Assembly: GCA_023425025.1 (NCBI GenBank)
Contig: JAFADG010000057.1
Location: 1 to 31,535, forward strand
DNA from: Bacillota bacterium
Lineage (GTDB): Bacteria > Bacillota > Clostridia > Christensenellales > Aristaeellaceae
Length of the DNA: 31,535 bases
Direction: 5' to 3'
The notes under the pieces are model-generated. The model worked only from the letters and a program-made list of their open reading frames with translations. It was not told the origin of the DNA and ran no database searches. Positions 15,467 to 24,143 of this stretch are shown one piece after another (positions within the stretch are counted from its first letter, which is position 1; each line of letters opens with the position of its first letter). Made by a program: the position numbers and the translations under genes.

Positions 15467-16588
15467 ATGTCCAGCGTATCTCTCAGCCACATCTACAAAA
15501 CCTATGCCGGTGGTGTGACGGCTGTAAGCGACTTCTGTCTTGATATCGAGGACAAGGAATTCATCGTGCTGGTCGGCCCCTCCGGTTGCGGTAAATCCAC
15601 CACCCTTCGCATGGTGGCCGGTCTGGAAGAAATCAGCGACGGCCAGCTGTACATCGGCGAAAAATTGGTGAACGACGTTGCTCCCAAGGATCGCGATATC
15701 GCCATGGTGTTCCAGAACTACGCTCTGTATCCCCACATGACGGTATATGATAACATGGCCTTCGGTCTGAAGCTGCGCAAAACCCCCAAGGATGAGATCA
15801 AGCGCCGCGTCGAAGAAGCTGCCCGCATCCTGGATATCAGCCATCTGCTCAACCGTAAACCCAAGGCTTTGTCCGGCGGTCAGCGCCAGCGCGTTGCCCT
15901 CGGCCGCGCCATCGTCCGCGAGCCCAAGGTCTTCCTGATGGACGAACCGCTCTCCAACCTGGACGCCAAGCTCCGCGTGGCCATGCGTACCGAAATCACC
16001 AAGCTGCATCAGCGTTTGCAGACCACCTTCATCTACGTTACCCACGACCAGACGGAAGCCATGACCATGGGTACCCGCATCGTGGTGATGAAGGACGGCT
16101 TCATCCAGCAAGTGGACAGCCCGCAAAACCTGTACGACTATCCCGTCAACCTGTTCGTGGCCGGCTTCATCGGCAGCCCGCAGATGAACTTCTTCAATGC
16201 CAAGCTTACCAAGGAAGGCAAAGAAGTGTATGCTCTCTTTGGCGGCAACAAGATCCTTGTGCCCGCCGGCAAAGTCGCCAAGCTGGTCGATGAAAGCTAC
16301 GTCGGCAAGGATGTTATCCTGGGCATCCGTCCTGAGAACATCCATGACGAAGAAGTGTTCATCAACAGCCTGCCCGATGCCGTCATCGACGTGAGCGTTG
16401 AAGTTACCGAACTCATGGGCGCCGAAACCTACCTGTATCTGAAGGCCAGCGGCAAGGATGACAACATCATTGCCCGCGTTGATCCCCGCACCACCAGCCG
16501 CGCCGGCAACCAGATCAAGGTCGCTTTCGACACCAACCACCTCCATTTCTTCGACAAGGACACCGAGGCCAGCATCCTCAATAGGTAA
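15467..16588 (+). CDS. ugpC: Multi-sugar ABC transporter ATPase, MsmX/UgpC family
   Basis: 373 residues. The N-terminal ATPase has Walker A GPSGCGKST (37-45), signature LSGGQRQRVALGRAIV, Walker B VFLMDEPLSNLDA and the H-loop THDQ. The C-terminal third is the regulatory TOBE/OB domain (ILGIRPENI). In Firmicutes one such ATPase often serves several carbohydrate ABC importers. No permease or binding-protein gene is nearby, which fits a shared ATPase. Codon use is strongly biased to C-ending codons and the ribosome site is AAGGAGGAG, suggesting high expression. A PucR-type regulator follows. Confidence 0.95.
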   Translation: MSSVSLSHIYKTYAGGVTAVSDFCLDIEDKEFIVLVGPSGCGKSTTLRMVAGLEEISDGQLYIGEKLVNDVAPKDRDIAMVFQNYALYPHMTVYDNMAFGLKLRKTPKDEIKRRVEEAARILDISHLLNRKPKALSGGQRQRVALGRAIVREPKVFLMDEPLSNLDAKLRVAMRTEITKLHQRLQTTFIYVTHDQTEAMTMGTRIVVMKDGFIQQVDSPQNLYDYPVNLFVAGFIGSPQMNFFNAKLTKEGKEVYALFGGNKILVPAGKVAKLVDESYVGKDVILGIRPENIHDEEVFINSLPDAVIDVSVEVTELMGAETYLYLKASGKDDNIIARVDPRTTSRAGNQIKVAFDTNHLHFFDKDTEASILNR

Positions 16589-16604
16589 TGGCATATATAT
16601 TCCG

Positions 16605-16637
16605 GCGGCGTGCAGTGTAATGCTGTACGCCGCTTTT
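16605..16637 (+). terminator. Terminator of the sugar ATPase gene
   Basis: GCGGCGTGCAG pairs with CTGTACGCCGC with G-T tolerance (16605-16633), followed by TTTTG. Confidence 0.75.
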
Positions 16638-16853
16638 GTATTGGGAAAAGGGTCGGCGCCGCTTTTATGTGGGTTGTCCCCGGCATCCTTTCTTTTTGAA
16701 AGCGATATGGGGAATGGTTCGATTTTGGGTATACTGTTTATACCAATGAGAAATCATAGTAGATGTCATAGGAGGGACAGGAAAAAAACGCTGAGACAAT
16801 GCCAAGCCCCTATATTTTTATGAAAAGTTCACAAATTTCAATGGTTTTCGGGC

Positions 16854-16882
16854 TTTTCAGAAAAGGCCCGGTGTGATAAAAT
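16854..16882 (+). promoter_or_regulatory. Promoter of the PucR-type regulator
   Basis: TTTTCA (16854-16859), a 17-nt spacer and TAAAAT (16877-16882), 44 bp before GTG 16927. The -35 lies in a hairpin-like dyad (GGGCTTTT with AAAAGGCCC). A second dyad, GGTATA/TATACC, is near 16727-16743. The rest of the 338-bp gap is AT-rich and shows nothing else. Confidence 0.5.
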
Positions 16883-16926
16883 AAAAGTTGTTATATATGC
16901 CAGATGATGGTGAAAGGAGCAATCTC

Positions 16927-17994
16927 GTGTTGTTTGAAAAACGTTTGGTTTTAAGGGTGGGTCAGGTGTTTTCCCGCTTGAGCGCACCTGTTCTTCTTTT
17001 GGATGGCCATGGGGATGCGATTTATCCGGAGGAGGCAACCTCCCATGCGCTGCCGGACGACCTGGCGGCAGGTCAGACGCGCCCTGCCAACGGATATTTG
17101 TACCGCGGCGTCGACGGGCAGCCGTCCGTTGTCATCGCCTGCCGGGAAAACGCGTCCGGCGCCCATGATGTGCTGCTGCTGGCGGAAGCCATGCTGCAGT
17201 CGCTTTTGCAGGCCGGCATGTCCATTGCCGATGAAAGCGATGTGTACCGCAGGGCGCTTCGGGAAGAAATCAGCGGGTCCGAGCTGGAAGCGCTGGCCCA
17301 TGAGCATCAAATCCCGCTGGAAATGGACCGCTGCGTCATGCTGTTCCATATCGTGCAGACCGGTTCTTCCACAGCGCTGAACCTTTTGCAGGAGATCATA
17401 CCCCAGGCGGAGGGCGACGTCCTGGTGGAGATCGACCGGCATATGGTGGCCCTTTTGAAGGACATGTCCTCCGTGGAGGATGTGGACGATTTGAAACAGT
17501 TTGCCGAAGCCGCCCAGGAAACGCTGATGAGCGAAACCGCCCGGCAGACGACAGTCGGCATAGGCGAACCGCGGCATAACCTCTCTTCCCTGGGGGAAAG
17601 CTATCGCGAAGCCCGGCGCGCCATCGAGGTGGGCCGGATTTTCCAGCCCGACAGCAGCATTCACGTGTTCCGCCGGCTGATGCTCGAGCGCTTCCTGACC
17701 GAGCTGCCAAGGGATATCAGCGCCTACTACCACAGCCTGCTCTTTAACCGCAAGACGGCCCGGCTGTTCAATGATGAAATGCTCTACACCATTGAGATGT
17801 TCTTCAGGAAGGACCTGAACCTGTCGGATACCGCGCGGCAATTGTACATCCACCGCAATACGCTGGTGTATAGGCTGGACAAGGTGCAGCGGCAGATCGG
17901 GCTTGACCTTCGGAAATTTGACGACGCCGTCACTTTCAAAATCCTGTTGGAGCTGAAAAAGTGCGGCAGCGAAAAGCCGCAGCAAGTTCACTGA
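16927..17994 (+). CDS. PucR/CdaR-family transcriptional regulator
   Basis: 355 residues. The C-terminal 60 residues form the PucR-type helix-turn-helix (LSDTARQLYIHRNTLVYRLDKV, then LRKFDDAVTFKILLEL), and the middle resembles the GGDEF-like domain of CdaR regulators (GIGEPRHNLSSLGESYREARRAIEVG). The N-terminal 100 residues probably bind a ligand. GTG 16927 was chosen because AAGGAG lies 8 nt upstream; the ATG at 16897 precedes that site. CdaR relatives control sugar-acid or purine use, so placement after the sugar ATPase suggests a carbon-metabolism role, which is inferred. Confidence 0.85.
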   Translation: MLFEKRLVLRVGQVFSRLSAPVLLLDGHGDAIYPEEATSHALPDDLAAGQTRPANGYLYRGVDGQPSVVIACRENASGAHDVLLLAEAMLQSLLQAGMSIADESDVYRRALREEISGSELEALAHEHQIPLEMDRCVMLFHIVQTGSSTALNLLQEIIPQAEGDVLVEIDRHMVALLKDMSSVEDVDDLKQFAEAAQETLMSETARQTTVGIGEPRHNLSSLGESYREARRAIEVGRIFQPDSSIHVFRRLMLERFLTELPRDISAYYHSLLFNRKTARLFNDEMLYTIEMFFRKDLNLSDTARQLYIHRNTLVYRLDKVQRQIGLDLRKFDDAVTFKILLELKKCGSEKPQQVH

Positions 17995-18001
17995 TGCTGC
18001 G

Positions 18002-18038
18002 CCCGCGGCGAATCACCGCGGGGCTAATCCTGTTTTTT
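18002..18038 (+). terminator. Probable terminator after the PucR-type gene
   Basis: CCCGCGG (18002-18008) and CCGCGGG (18016-18022) form a hairpin. A T run comes 8 nt later, so strength is uncertain. Confidence 0.5.
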
Positions 18039-18091
18039 CCACATAGAAGAAAATGCATGATTCTGATCATGTTCATTTGGAAAGGCGCCTT

Positions 18092-19321
18092 ATGAGAAAA
18101 TTGCGCATGTTGATTTCGGGAGCGCTGGTTCTGGTTTTGCTGACCGGGTGTTCTTTTTTTACCGGCAGCCAGGCGCAGATGGAAGCGGCCCCCAATGTTA
18201 CCGGGGACACTGTTTCCATTTCCAAAGAGGAATATGAGCGTCTGCAAAAGTACAAGGAATTGGACGAGCTTTTGCAGGTCGTGCAGGAGTACTATTATCA
18301 GGAACCGGACGTGGACAAGCTCGTGGAAAACGCCGAGCGCGGCCTGCTGTTTGGTTTGGAAGACCCCTATTCCTTCTATTACAGCCCGCAAGAGTATGCC
18401 GAGCTGTGGGAGGAGGATGAGGGCAAGTATGCCGGCATCGGCATTCAAATTGCCGCAAACTTTGATACACTGCTTTGCACCATCAGCCGCGTGTTTAACG
18501 GCAGCCCCGCCCAGGCGGTGGGCCTGCACAAGGGCGATGTATTGAAGCAGGTCAATGATCTGGCGGTGGATGCCTATAACCTTCAGGACGCTGTGGACAT
18601 CATGCGCGGCGTGGTGGGCGAAACGGTGGAAGTGACGGTGCGCAGGGGCACGGAGAATTTGACCTTCACTGTCGCCCGGGCGGATATTCAGGTCAACCGT
18701 GTGGAATCGGTGATGCTGGATGGAAGCATTGGCGTCATCAGCCTGTTTGAGTTCGCGGGCGATTGCCGCACCGCCTTTACCCAGGCCGTGGATCGGCTGG
18801 TCAATGACGGCGCCAAGGGCCTGATCGTCGACCTGCGCGACAACCCCGGCGGCTGGGTGGATGATGCTGTGGCCATCGCCGACATTTTCCTGCCCGAAGG
18901 CACGGTTTACTACACGGAGAACCGCAAAGGCGACCGGGAATATGCTTCCACCAGGGCCGGGGAGCTTGGTTTGCCGCTGGTCGTGATGATGAATGAAAAC
19001 TCCGCCTCCGCCTCGGAAGTCTTGGCCGGCGCGCTGCAGGACCGCGGCGCGGCCAGCATCGTTGGTGTCACATCCTACGGCAAGGGCATCATCCAGTATG
19101 TGCTGCCTGTGGGCAGCAAGGGCGCCGGCATGCAGCTGACAGTGGCCCAGTACTTTACGCCAAACGGCAACCAGGTGCACAAGGTCGGCATTACGCCCAA
19201 TGTGGAGGCCAAGCTGCCGGAGGGCGACAATGGTATGTACGAGATAGGGGATTTGAACGATTCCCAGCTTGCCAAGGCCGTGGAGGTTCTCAAGGAGAAA
19301 ATGGCTCCGGCAGGCGTCTGA
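18092..19321 (+). CDS. S41 C-terminal processing protease, lipoprotein
   Basis: 409 residues. The N-terminus is a lipoprotein signal with lipobox LTG-C20, so it should be anchored to the outer face of the membrane. A PDZ domain spans about 110-195 (ISRVFNGSPAQAVGLHKGDVL). The S41 catalytic core contains IVDLRDNPGGWVDDAV, S306 in SASASE and K331 in TSYGKG, spaced 25 residues apart as in CtpB and Prc. It cleaves proteins from the C-terminal side; targets are unknown. ATG 18092 has GGAAAGG upstream, better than the ATG at 18053. The 3' untranslated region merges into the leader described at 19322-19482. Confidence 0.9.
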   Translation: MRKLRMLISGALVLVLLTGCSFFTGSQAQMEAAPNVTGDTVSISKEEYERLQKYKELDELLQVVQEYYYQEPDVDKLVENAERGLLFGLEDPYSFYYSPQEYAELWEEDEGKYAGIGIQIAANFDTLLCTISRVFNGSPAQAVGLHKGDVLKQVNDLAVDAYNLQDAVDIMRGVVGETVEVTVRRGTENLTFTVARADIQVNRVESVMLDGSIGVISLFEFAGDCRTAFTQAVDRLVNDGAKGLIVDLRDNPGGWVDDAVAIADIFLPEGTVYYTENRKGDREYASTRAGELGLPLVVMMNENSASASEVLAGALQDRGAASIVGVTSYGKGIIQYVLPVGSKGAGMQLTVAQYFTPNGNQVHKVGITPNVEAKLPEGDNGMYEIGDLNDSQLAKAVEVLKEKMAPAGV

Positions 19322-19482
19322 TACAGGGCGGCCAGGCAAACCCTAGCGGTTTACGTGCGGGGGAGCGGGCTGAAAATAAAACTCCTGGTTGAAGGCTGAG
19401 GTTCGCCAAGGCCCAAGAAGGAAGGGGGATGCATATGCATATGGATTTGGACAGCCGGTGATATGCCCGGCTGTCCTTTTTT
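19322..19482 (+). promoter_or_regulatory. Leader with terminal hairpin before the TM1266-like gene
   Basis: After the protease stop there are about 125 nt with several pairings: AAACC/GGTTT around 19339-19353, GGAG/CTCC around 19362-19385, GGC/GCC around 19395-19407 and the ATGCATATGCAT dyad near 19430-19441. Then comes the terminator at 19449-19482. Only 25 nt separate that terminator from the next start codon, too little for a promoter plus ribosome site, so the next two genes should depend on readthrough. The aptamer-like part matches no riboswitch class I recognise. Confidence 0.45.
19449..19482 (+). terminator. Strong intrinsic terminator or attenuator
   Basis: GGACAGCCGG (19449-19458), an 8-nt loop and CCGGCTGTCC (19467-19476), followed by six T. 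Either it ends the protease transcript or it is the expression platform for the following genes. Confidence 0.9.
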
Positions 19483-19507
19483 GGGCGTAAAAAAGGAGTG
19501 ACTTGCT

Positions 19508-19804
19508 ATGGCGGAGACACGGTTGGGATTTGTGGGGCTGGTGGTGGAGGACAGGGAACAGTCCGCCCGCATCAACCAGATCCTCAGCGAGTTTGGGGAC
19601 ATGATCAGGGGGCGCATCGGCGTGCCCGACAATCAGACCGGCATCGGCGTCATCGGCCTGATTGTGGAAGGCAGCAACGACCGCATCGGGGCCATGACGG
19701 GAAAGCTGGGAAACATAAAAGGTGTGCAGGTGAAAAGCGCGCTGACGGCGCGAAGCATTAAAAACACAAGCGATGGAGGAGAAAAACAATGCAATCCAAA
19801 ATGA
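19508..19804 (+). CDS. TM1266-family (iron-only hydrogenase system) regulator-like protein
   Basis: 98 residues. The start MAETRLGFVGLVVEDREQSARIN and the following GDMIRGRIGVPD match the small TM1266 family, which has a ferredoxin-like ACT/NikR-C fold and is found with [FeFe]-hydrogenase maturation genes. Its biochemical role is not established. AAAAAGGAGTG precedes the ATG. The C-terminal tail beyond about residue 85 is unlike the core. The stop overlaps the next gene by 16 nt, so the two are coupled. No hydrogenase or HydEFG gene is in the window. Confidence 0.8.
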   Translation: MAETRLGFVGLVVEDREQSARINQILSEFGDMIRGRIGVPDNQTGIGVIGLIVEGSNDRIGAMTGKLGNIKGVQVKSALTARSIKNTSDGGEKQCNPK

Positions 19805-20340
19805 CGAAACAGATGGTGATGACTGCGGCCATCCTGGCGCTGACGGTGGTATTTCAATATCTTCGGTTTTTGCCCATTGATGTCAATATTTCGGTGTACT
19901 TGATCGGGTCTTTGGTGAACCTTTGCCTGATTCTTGCCGTTGGGTTGATCGGCCTTTGGTCCGGGCTGACCATTTCTGTTGCCGCGCCGCTGATAGCGCT
20001 CTTGCAGGGGTATGCCAAATTGCCGCTTGTGCCTTACCTGATCGTAGGCAATGCCGTGCTTGCGCTGCTGTATGGTCTTCTGGCTGTGCCCGCTTGGCGT
20101 AAAACCGGCAAGCTTGGCATGGCGTCTTGGGGCATCGCCGGCGTTCTGGCGGCTGCCATCAAATTTGCCGTGATCGCCGTGGGTACGGCCTTGATGCTCT
20201 CCTCCCAGAAAAGCGTGCCGCTTTCTGTCACGCTGTCCGCCGGCGCTGCCCAGCAGATACCGCAGATCGTTACTGCCCTGATTGCCATGCTTCTGGCCTA
20301 TTTGACGCTGCCGCGGGTGAAGAAGGCGGCCAGGCTGTAA
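19789..20340 (+). CDS. Small membrane protein, ECF S-component-like
   Basis: 183 residues with five or six hydrophobic segments: about 8-28, 35-62, 64-82, 84-100, 112-135 and 150-175. The layout and motifs such as GLIGLWSGLTISVAAPLIALLQG resemble vitamin-binding S components of ECF transporters, which share a common ATPase/EcfT module. No EcfA or EcfT gene is nearby, normal for group II ECF systems. The substrate cannot be read from the sequence. GGAGG lies upstream inside the TM1266-like gene. An unusual long palindrome begins at its stop codon. Confidence 0.65.
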   Translation: MQSKMTKQMVMTAAILALTVVFQYLRFLPIDVNISVYLIGSLVNLCLILAVGLIGLWSGLTISVAAPLIALLQGYAKLPLVPYLIVGNAVLALLYGLLAVPAWRKTGKLGMASWGIAGVLAAAIKFAVIAVGTALMLSSQKSVPLSVTLSAGAAQQIPQIVTALIAMLLAYLTLPRVKKAARL

Positions 20341-20499
20341 TACTAATTCCAAACAATATTTCGTCGTTGCGGCAGTACTTTTCGCGCAGGGCTGCGTCGT
20401 TCTCCGCTCAACGTAGCGCGGCGTTGTCTCGCTCCGACTCCTTGCCCTGCATCGAAAACTCCTCGCCGCTTTGGACGAAATATTGTTTTCCATTAGTAT
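20340..20499. repeat. 160-bp imperfect palindrome, MITE-like repeat
   Basis: The left arm from 20340 (ATACTAATTCC, then AACAATATTTCGTC) is repeated inverted at the right end (GACGAAATATTGTT, then ATTAGTAT at 20492-20499). The arms pair over about 50 bp with a few mismatches (TTTTCGCGCAGGGC against GCCCTGCATCGAAAA), and the centre holds a further dyad, CAACG/CGTTG. There is no ORF. It looks like a mobile palindromic element (MITE or REP-like) or a very large hairpin terminator. The rest of the gap (20500-20609) shows nothing clear. Confidence 0.75.
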
Positions 20500-20609
20500 A
20501 AAGCCTGAATAGATGCCGCGCAGGACACAAGCGCGGTTTTAATCGGCCGTCTCCGGTGTGCGGCGGACTTTTACTGAATGAATATATATTTTGCCGTTTC
20601 CTTTTTCAT

Positions 20610-20638
20610 CGAAGCGCCCCGGATTCCGGGGCGCTTCG
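20610..20638 (-). terminator. GC-rich hairpin after the efflux operon
   Basis: CGAAGCGCCCCGG (20610-20622) and CCGGGGCGCTTCG (20626-20638) form a 13-bp perfect stem with a 3-nt loop. It follows the last - strand gene by 27 nt. No T tract on either side, so its efficiency is uncertain. Confidence 0.6.
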
Positions 20639-20665
20639 CCGTACAATGGTTCAAACTTCACAAGC

Positions 20666-21766
20666 CTATTCCTGCTTGATGTAGCCGGTAACATGCATAC
20701 CCAGCAGCAGGCCGTCCGTGCGGTCGATCGATACGATCACGCTGTATTTTGTTGTGTCAAGCAGCGTGCTGCCCAGCGGGCAAATCTCACGGATGCTGCC
20801 TTCCAGCCCGGTATCGGGATAGGCGTCAACGGTTAATTGAACGCGTTGTCCGATGCGCACCTTGGCAATGTCCAGTTCGTCGATTTCGAGTGTCGCCTCC
20901 AGGATACCTGTTGGGACTAGCGTCATCAGCAGCTGCCCTTGCGTGACGTTCTGTCCGGGGCTGACCGGGATGCTTTCGATCAGCGCATTTTGCGCAAAGA
21001 ATGCCTGCGGGCTTCCCGCCTGCGTTTCATACCTGGCGGAAGGGCTGTCCATCAGGAATAACGGCTGGCCGCGCTCCACCGTATCGCCCTCCCTGACAAG
21101 CACGGAAGCCACGATGCCGGCGCCTGTTACGGCCACCGCCTGGGGGCGGGATACCTTTCCCTTGCCGACAAGCTCGCTGCTTTTGTAGGCCGTGCCGGTG
21201 CCAAGGTACAGGCTTACCTCATCTTCCAAATCAAAATCTTTTTGGCTCATTTCCAGAACAAAGCTCTTTCCGCTGACGGAGATTACTTTACCTTCGCCTG
21301 TTTTTTCATCATCGCCGCTGCCCCGGCGTACGCGGAGCATATCCCCGATGCGGATATCGCGGTTCTTCGGTTTATTATACGCGGAGGCGGTGGAAGCCTG
21401 GACATGCCAAATCCCCTGGCGCTCCACATAGCATAAGGCGCCGTATTGCGCCTGTACGGCCTCCGCCTGATCGCCTGTTTGGGTGCTCAGCGAGGTGATG
21501 ACGCCGCTGTTCGCGGCGCGGATCTGCGCGGGGATCAGCTCCAGCGCAACCGATCCGGCCTCGGCCTGATCTCCCGGTTTTAAGGCGAAGTCTTTCACTT
21601 GGCCGCCCATGGGGGCCAGCAGATGAATTCTTTCCGAGGCGGTAATCATCCCTTTTCCAGATATGCTTTGCGACTGGTCCTCCGCTGCGGCGCCGAATGA
21701 TAAGAGCAGGGCGGCCGCGGCAAGCAAGGAAAGGACCGCTTTCTGAATCCGTTTTTGTGTGCTCAT
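20666..21766 (-). CDS. Membrane-fusion adaptor protein (HlyD-like)
   Basis: 366 residues. Signal peptide about 1-27 with an AAA-E cleavage region. Two barrel-sandwich/lipoyl-like segments follow (LLAPMGGQVKDFALKPGDQAEAG near 50 and VTGAGIVASVLVREGDTVERG near 215). A C-terminal beta-barrel contains IDELDIAKVRIGQRVQLTVDAYP and ends TGYIKQE. It is the last gene of the ATPase-permease-adaptor operon, 40 nt after the permease, with its own AAGGAGG. It probably links the permease to the outer cell surface. Confidence 0.85.
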   Translation of the reverse strand: MSTQKRIQKAVLSLLAAAALLLSFGAAAEDQSQSISGKGMITASERIHLLAPMGGQVKDFALKPGDQAEAGSVALELIPAQIRAANSGVITSLSTQTGDQAEAVQAQYGALCYVERQGIWHVQASTASAYNKPKNRDIRIGDMLRVRRGSGDDEKTGEGKVISVSGKSFVLEMSQKDFDLEDEVSLYLGTGTAYKSSELVGKGKVSRPQAVAVTGAGIVASVLVREGDTVERGQPLFLMDSPSARYETQAGSPQAFFAQNALIESIPVSPGQNVTQGQLLMTLVPTGILEATLEIDELDIAKVRIGQRVQLTVDAYPDTGLEGSIREICPLGSTLLDTTKYSVIVSIDRTDGLLLGMHVTGYIKQE

Positions 21767-21806
21767 TTTTTGTTCCTCCTTGATACTGCTTTGTTATCTT
21801 GAGGGG

Positions 21807-24143
21807 CTAGTCCACGCTTTTGAGCGCTTCCACCATATTGACCGATTTGAACTTGCTGCCGAGCATGAGGTTTACGGCCAGCGAGAAGCCGACGGTAATC
21901 GAGGCGATGACCGCCATGCTCAAAGGCTCGATATGCTGCACAAACTGGATGGAGCTTGGTAATGCGGATGCCATGACCCAGCGGTGAAGAAGGATGCCCG
22001 CCGCGAACCCAGGGGGGAGCCCCAGGCAGGTAACGATAATGTTTTCCCGCAGCACCAGCTTTTTCATTTCGCCGGGCAGAAAGCCCAGCACCTTGAGCGT
22101 TGCCAGTTCCCTGATCCTTTCCGAATAGTTCAGCTGACCCAGATTGTAGTAAACGACCAGCGCCAGGCCGCCGGAGAATGCAATGAGCAGCAGCACGACC
22201 AGGTTAAGGGTCTGCAAAAGGGTGTTGCTGTCCTGATATTCCTGCGCAAGCGTCTGCACCTTGTCGACGCCGTCCATGTCCTCAACCTGCGCAAGATGCA
22301 GGTTTCCGCCCGCAAGCAGCACGCAGGTGGGCGCAAAGGGCTGCAGATCAAGCTTTCGCCACGCCTCGCGGGAAAAGTACAGGCCTTGTCCCATTTCCAG
22401 GCTGACGATCTGCGTTACCGGGGCGGCGACGTCCCTTTTCCCGTCCACGTGCAGGCGCAGCGTGTCCCCAAGCTGTATTTTGGAGTCATCGGCCATTTTC
22501 CGCGTAAGCGTCACGCCCTCCGGCGGCAGCTCCACCCGGTTTCCGTCATCGCTCTGAAAATGAATCAGCTGCTGCCCGTTTTCAAGGATGAAGGCCGGCT
22601 TTTCCCGCCAGTCGCCGTCTAGAAACACGTTCAGCGCGATGATCATTTCTGTCTCGGCGTATTTGCCCCCCGCACGGTTCAGGACGCTGTCCGCGTACCC
22701 GTTTGGCGCGTCGTTTGTGAGCGTTACCCGCGCATCGTAATGGAGCGCGTTGGTGTAATAGTTCCATTTCGCGTATTCCACCGTATCCCGAAGACCAAAG
22801 CCGATCAGCATCAAGGCGGTGCACCCGATGGTGCCGATCAGGCCCACGGCAAGCCTCAGGCGGCTGCGCAGCATATTGCGCGCGATCATCTTGCCGCTGA
22901 AGCGAAGGCGGTTCCACAGCATGGGAACGCGTTCCAGAAACACTGTCCTGGCCTTCGCCGGCGCCTTTGGGCGCAAAAGGTCTGCCGGCGGCTGGTTCAG
23001 CGCGCCTCTGGCGCTGAGGGCGCCGGCCCCGCCGGTGATCAGCATCAGGGCGAAGCTGATGAGCGCCATGGTTCCGGCGGACAGGGCGGGGGACACGGAC
23101 GGCATGATGTAAACGGTTTGCAAAAACCATAAAAGCAGCGGGGCGAAGCCGTACAGCGCACCCGCCAGACCGCCCAGCGCGCCTATGGCCGCAATGAACA
23201 CGCCATACCCGGCATAGTGCCAAAGTATGGTCCGGCGCCCATAGCCAAGGGCGAAAAGGGAACCGATTTGCGTCCGCTGGTTTTCCACCAGCCGGCCCAT
23301 TGTCGTCCAGGTGATCAGCGCCGCAACCAGAAAGAATACAATGGGCACGATCAAGCCGATCACCCGAAGCTGGCTTACCTGCTCCAGGGTATTTTTCACC
23401 GCCGCCTTGTCGGCGCGCAGCGTGACGGTTGTCCGGTTTTCGTCAAGCACGCCGGAGATCGCGCGCCTGACCGTGGCGGCATCCGCGCCAGGCGTTAGGG
23501 TCAGGGAAACCTCCGAGTAAGGCAAAAAGCCAAGGGTTCCGGGCGATACGAAGGCATATCCCAGGGCCGTGGCGTCTGTGACGGCTTCCCCTTCCTTATT
23601 GAATATCACAAATTCCGGCAGAACCCCCAGGCCGCGGACTGTAAGGTCCAGCTTCCGCCCGCCGGCCGTGACGGTGATTATATCGCCCAGGCCCAGGCCG
23701 TGGGCGTCGGCAAACCGTTTTTGCAAAATGCACTCGTTCTTTTTGCCGGGCGTGAAAGCTGAACCTTCATATATCACCGGCTTGTTGACGGCCGGTTCTC
23801 CGTCGCTCATCAACAATTGAAGCTGGGGCTCACCCGGCAGACTGCTTGCTTCCCCGGCCGCCAGCGCGCGGTTTTGGGCGGCGGCAACGCCCTCAATCCC
23901 TTGAAGCTTCCTTGCCGTGTTGCCGCTGATCTGCCCGCGCACCCAGATATCGGCGATGCTTCCGCGCTGGAATTGCTCCTGTATGTTCCTTTCCATTCCC
24001 CGCCAGGTGGCGTCAAAGCCTATAAAGAGCGTGGTGGAAAGCAGGCAGATGACAAGGATCGCGGCAAAGGATTTCCACCCGTCCCGTAAATCCCTGTACA
24101 TTTTGATTTGAAGCGGAGCGGCAGGCCGGCGCGCCTTTACCAT
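21807..24143 (-). CDS. ABC transporter permease with two FtsX domains
   Basis: 778 residues. TM1 is near 27-45, then an extracytoplasmic domain, a three-TM FtsX domain around 255-385 (LRVIGLIVPIVFFLVAAL; QIGSLFALGYGRR), a second TM start near 435-460 (AVGLIGTIGCTALMLIGFGL), another extracytoplasmic domain and a final FtsX domain ending LGSKFKSVNMVEALKSVD. This is the architecture of large Firmicute export or lipoprotein-type permeases. ATG 24143 has GGAGG upstream and overlaps the ATPase gene by 7 nt. A scrap of a related C-terminus occurs at 28296-28385. Confidence 0.85.
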   Translation of the reverse strand: MVKARRPAAPLQIKMYRDLRDGWKSFAAILVICLLSTTLFIGFDATWRGMERNIQEQFQRGSIADIWVRGQISGNTARKLQGIEGVAAAQNRALAAGEASSLPGEPQLQLLMSDGEPAVNKPVIYEGSAFTPGKKNECILQKRFADAHGLGLGDIITVTAGGRKLDLTVRGLGVLPEFVIFNKEGEAVTDATALGYAFVSPGTLGFLPYSEVSLTLTPGADAATVRRAISGVLDENRTTVTLRADKAAVKNTLEQVSQLRVIGLIVPIVFFLVAALITWTTMGRLVENQRTQIGSLFALGYGRRTILWHYAGYGVFIAAIGALGGLAGALYGFAPLLLWFLQTVYIMPSVSPALSAGTMALISFALMLITGGAGALSARGALNQPPADLLRPKAPAKARTVFLERVPMLWNRLRFSGKMIARNMLRSRLRLAVGLIGTIGCTALMLIGFGLRDTVEYAKWNYYTNALHYDARVTLTNDAPNGYADSVLNRAGGKYAETEMIIALNVFLDGDWREKPAFILENGQQLIHFQSDDGNRVELPPEGVTLTRKMADDSKIQLGDTLRLHVDGKRDVAAPVTQIVSLEMGQGLYFSREAWRKLDLQPFAPTCVLLAGGNLHLAQVEDMDGVDKVQTLAQEYQDSNTLLQTLNLVVLLLIAFSGGLALVVYYNLGQLNYSERIRELATLKVLGFLPGEMKKLVLRENIIVTCLGLPPGFAAGILLHRWVMASALPSSIQFVQHIEPLSMAVIASITVGFSLAVNLMLGSKFKSVNMVEALKSVD

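Noticed and set aside
15467..16588. The sugar ATPase as the missing partner of the MacB-like permease
   Set aside because: It has the C-terminal regulatory domain and length of MsmX/UgpC importers, a separate promoter and an intervening terminator.
19380..19420. tRNA- or SRP-RNA-like stretch (GAGGTTCGCC, AAGAAGGAAG)
   Set aside because: No cloverleaf or SRP core pairing could be built around it.
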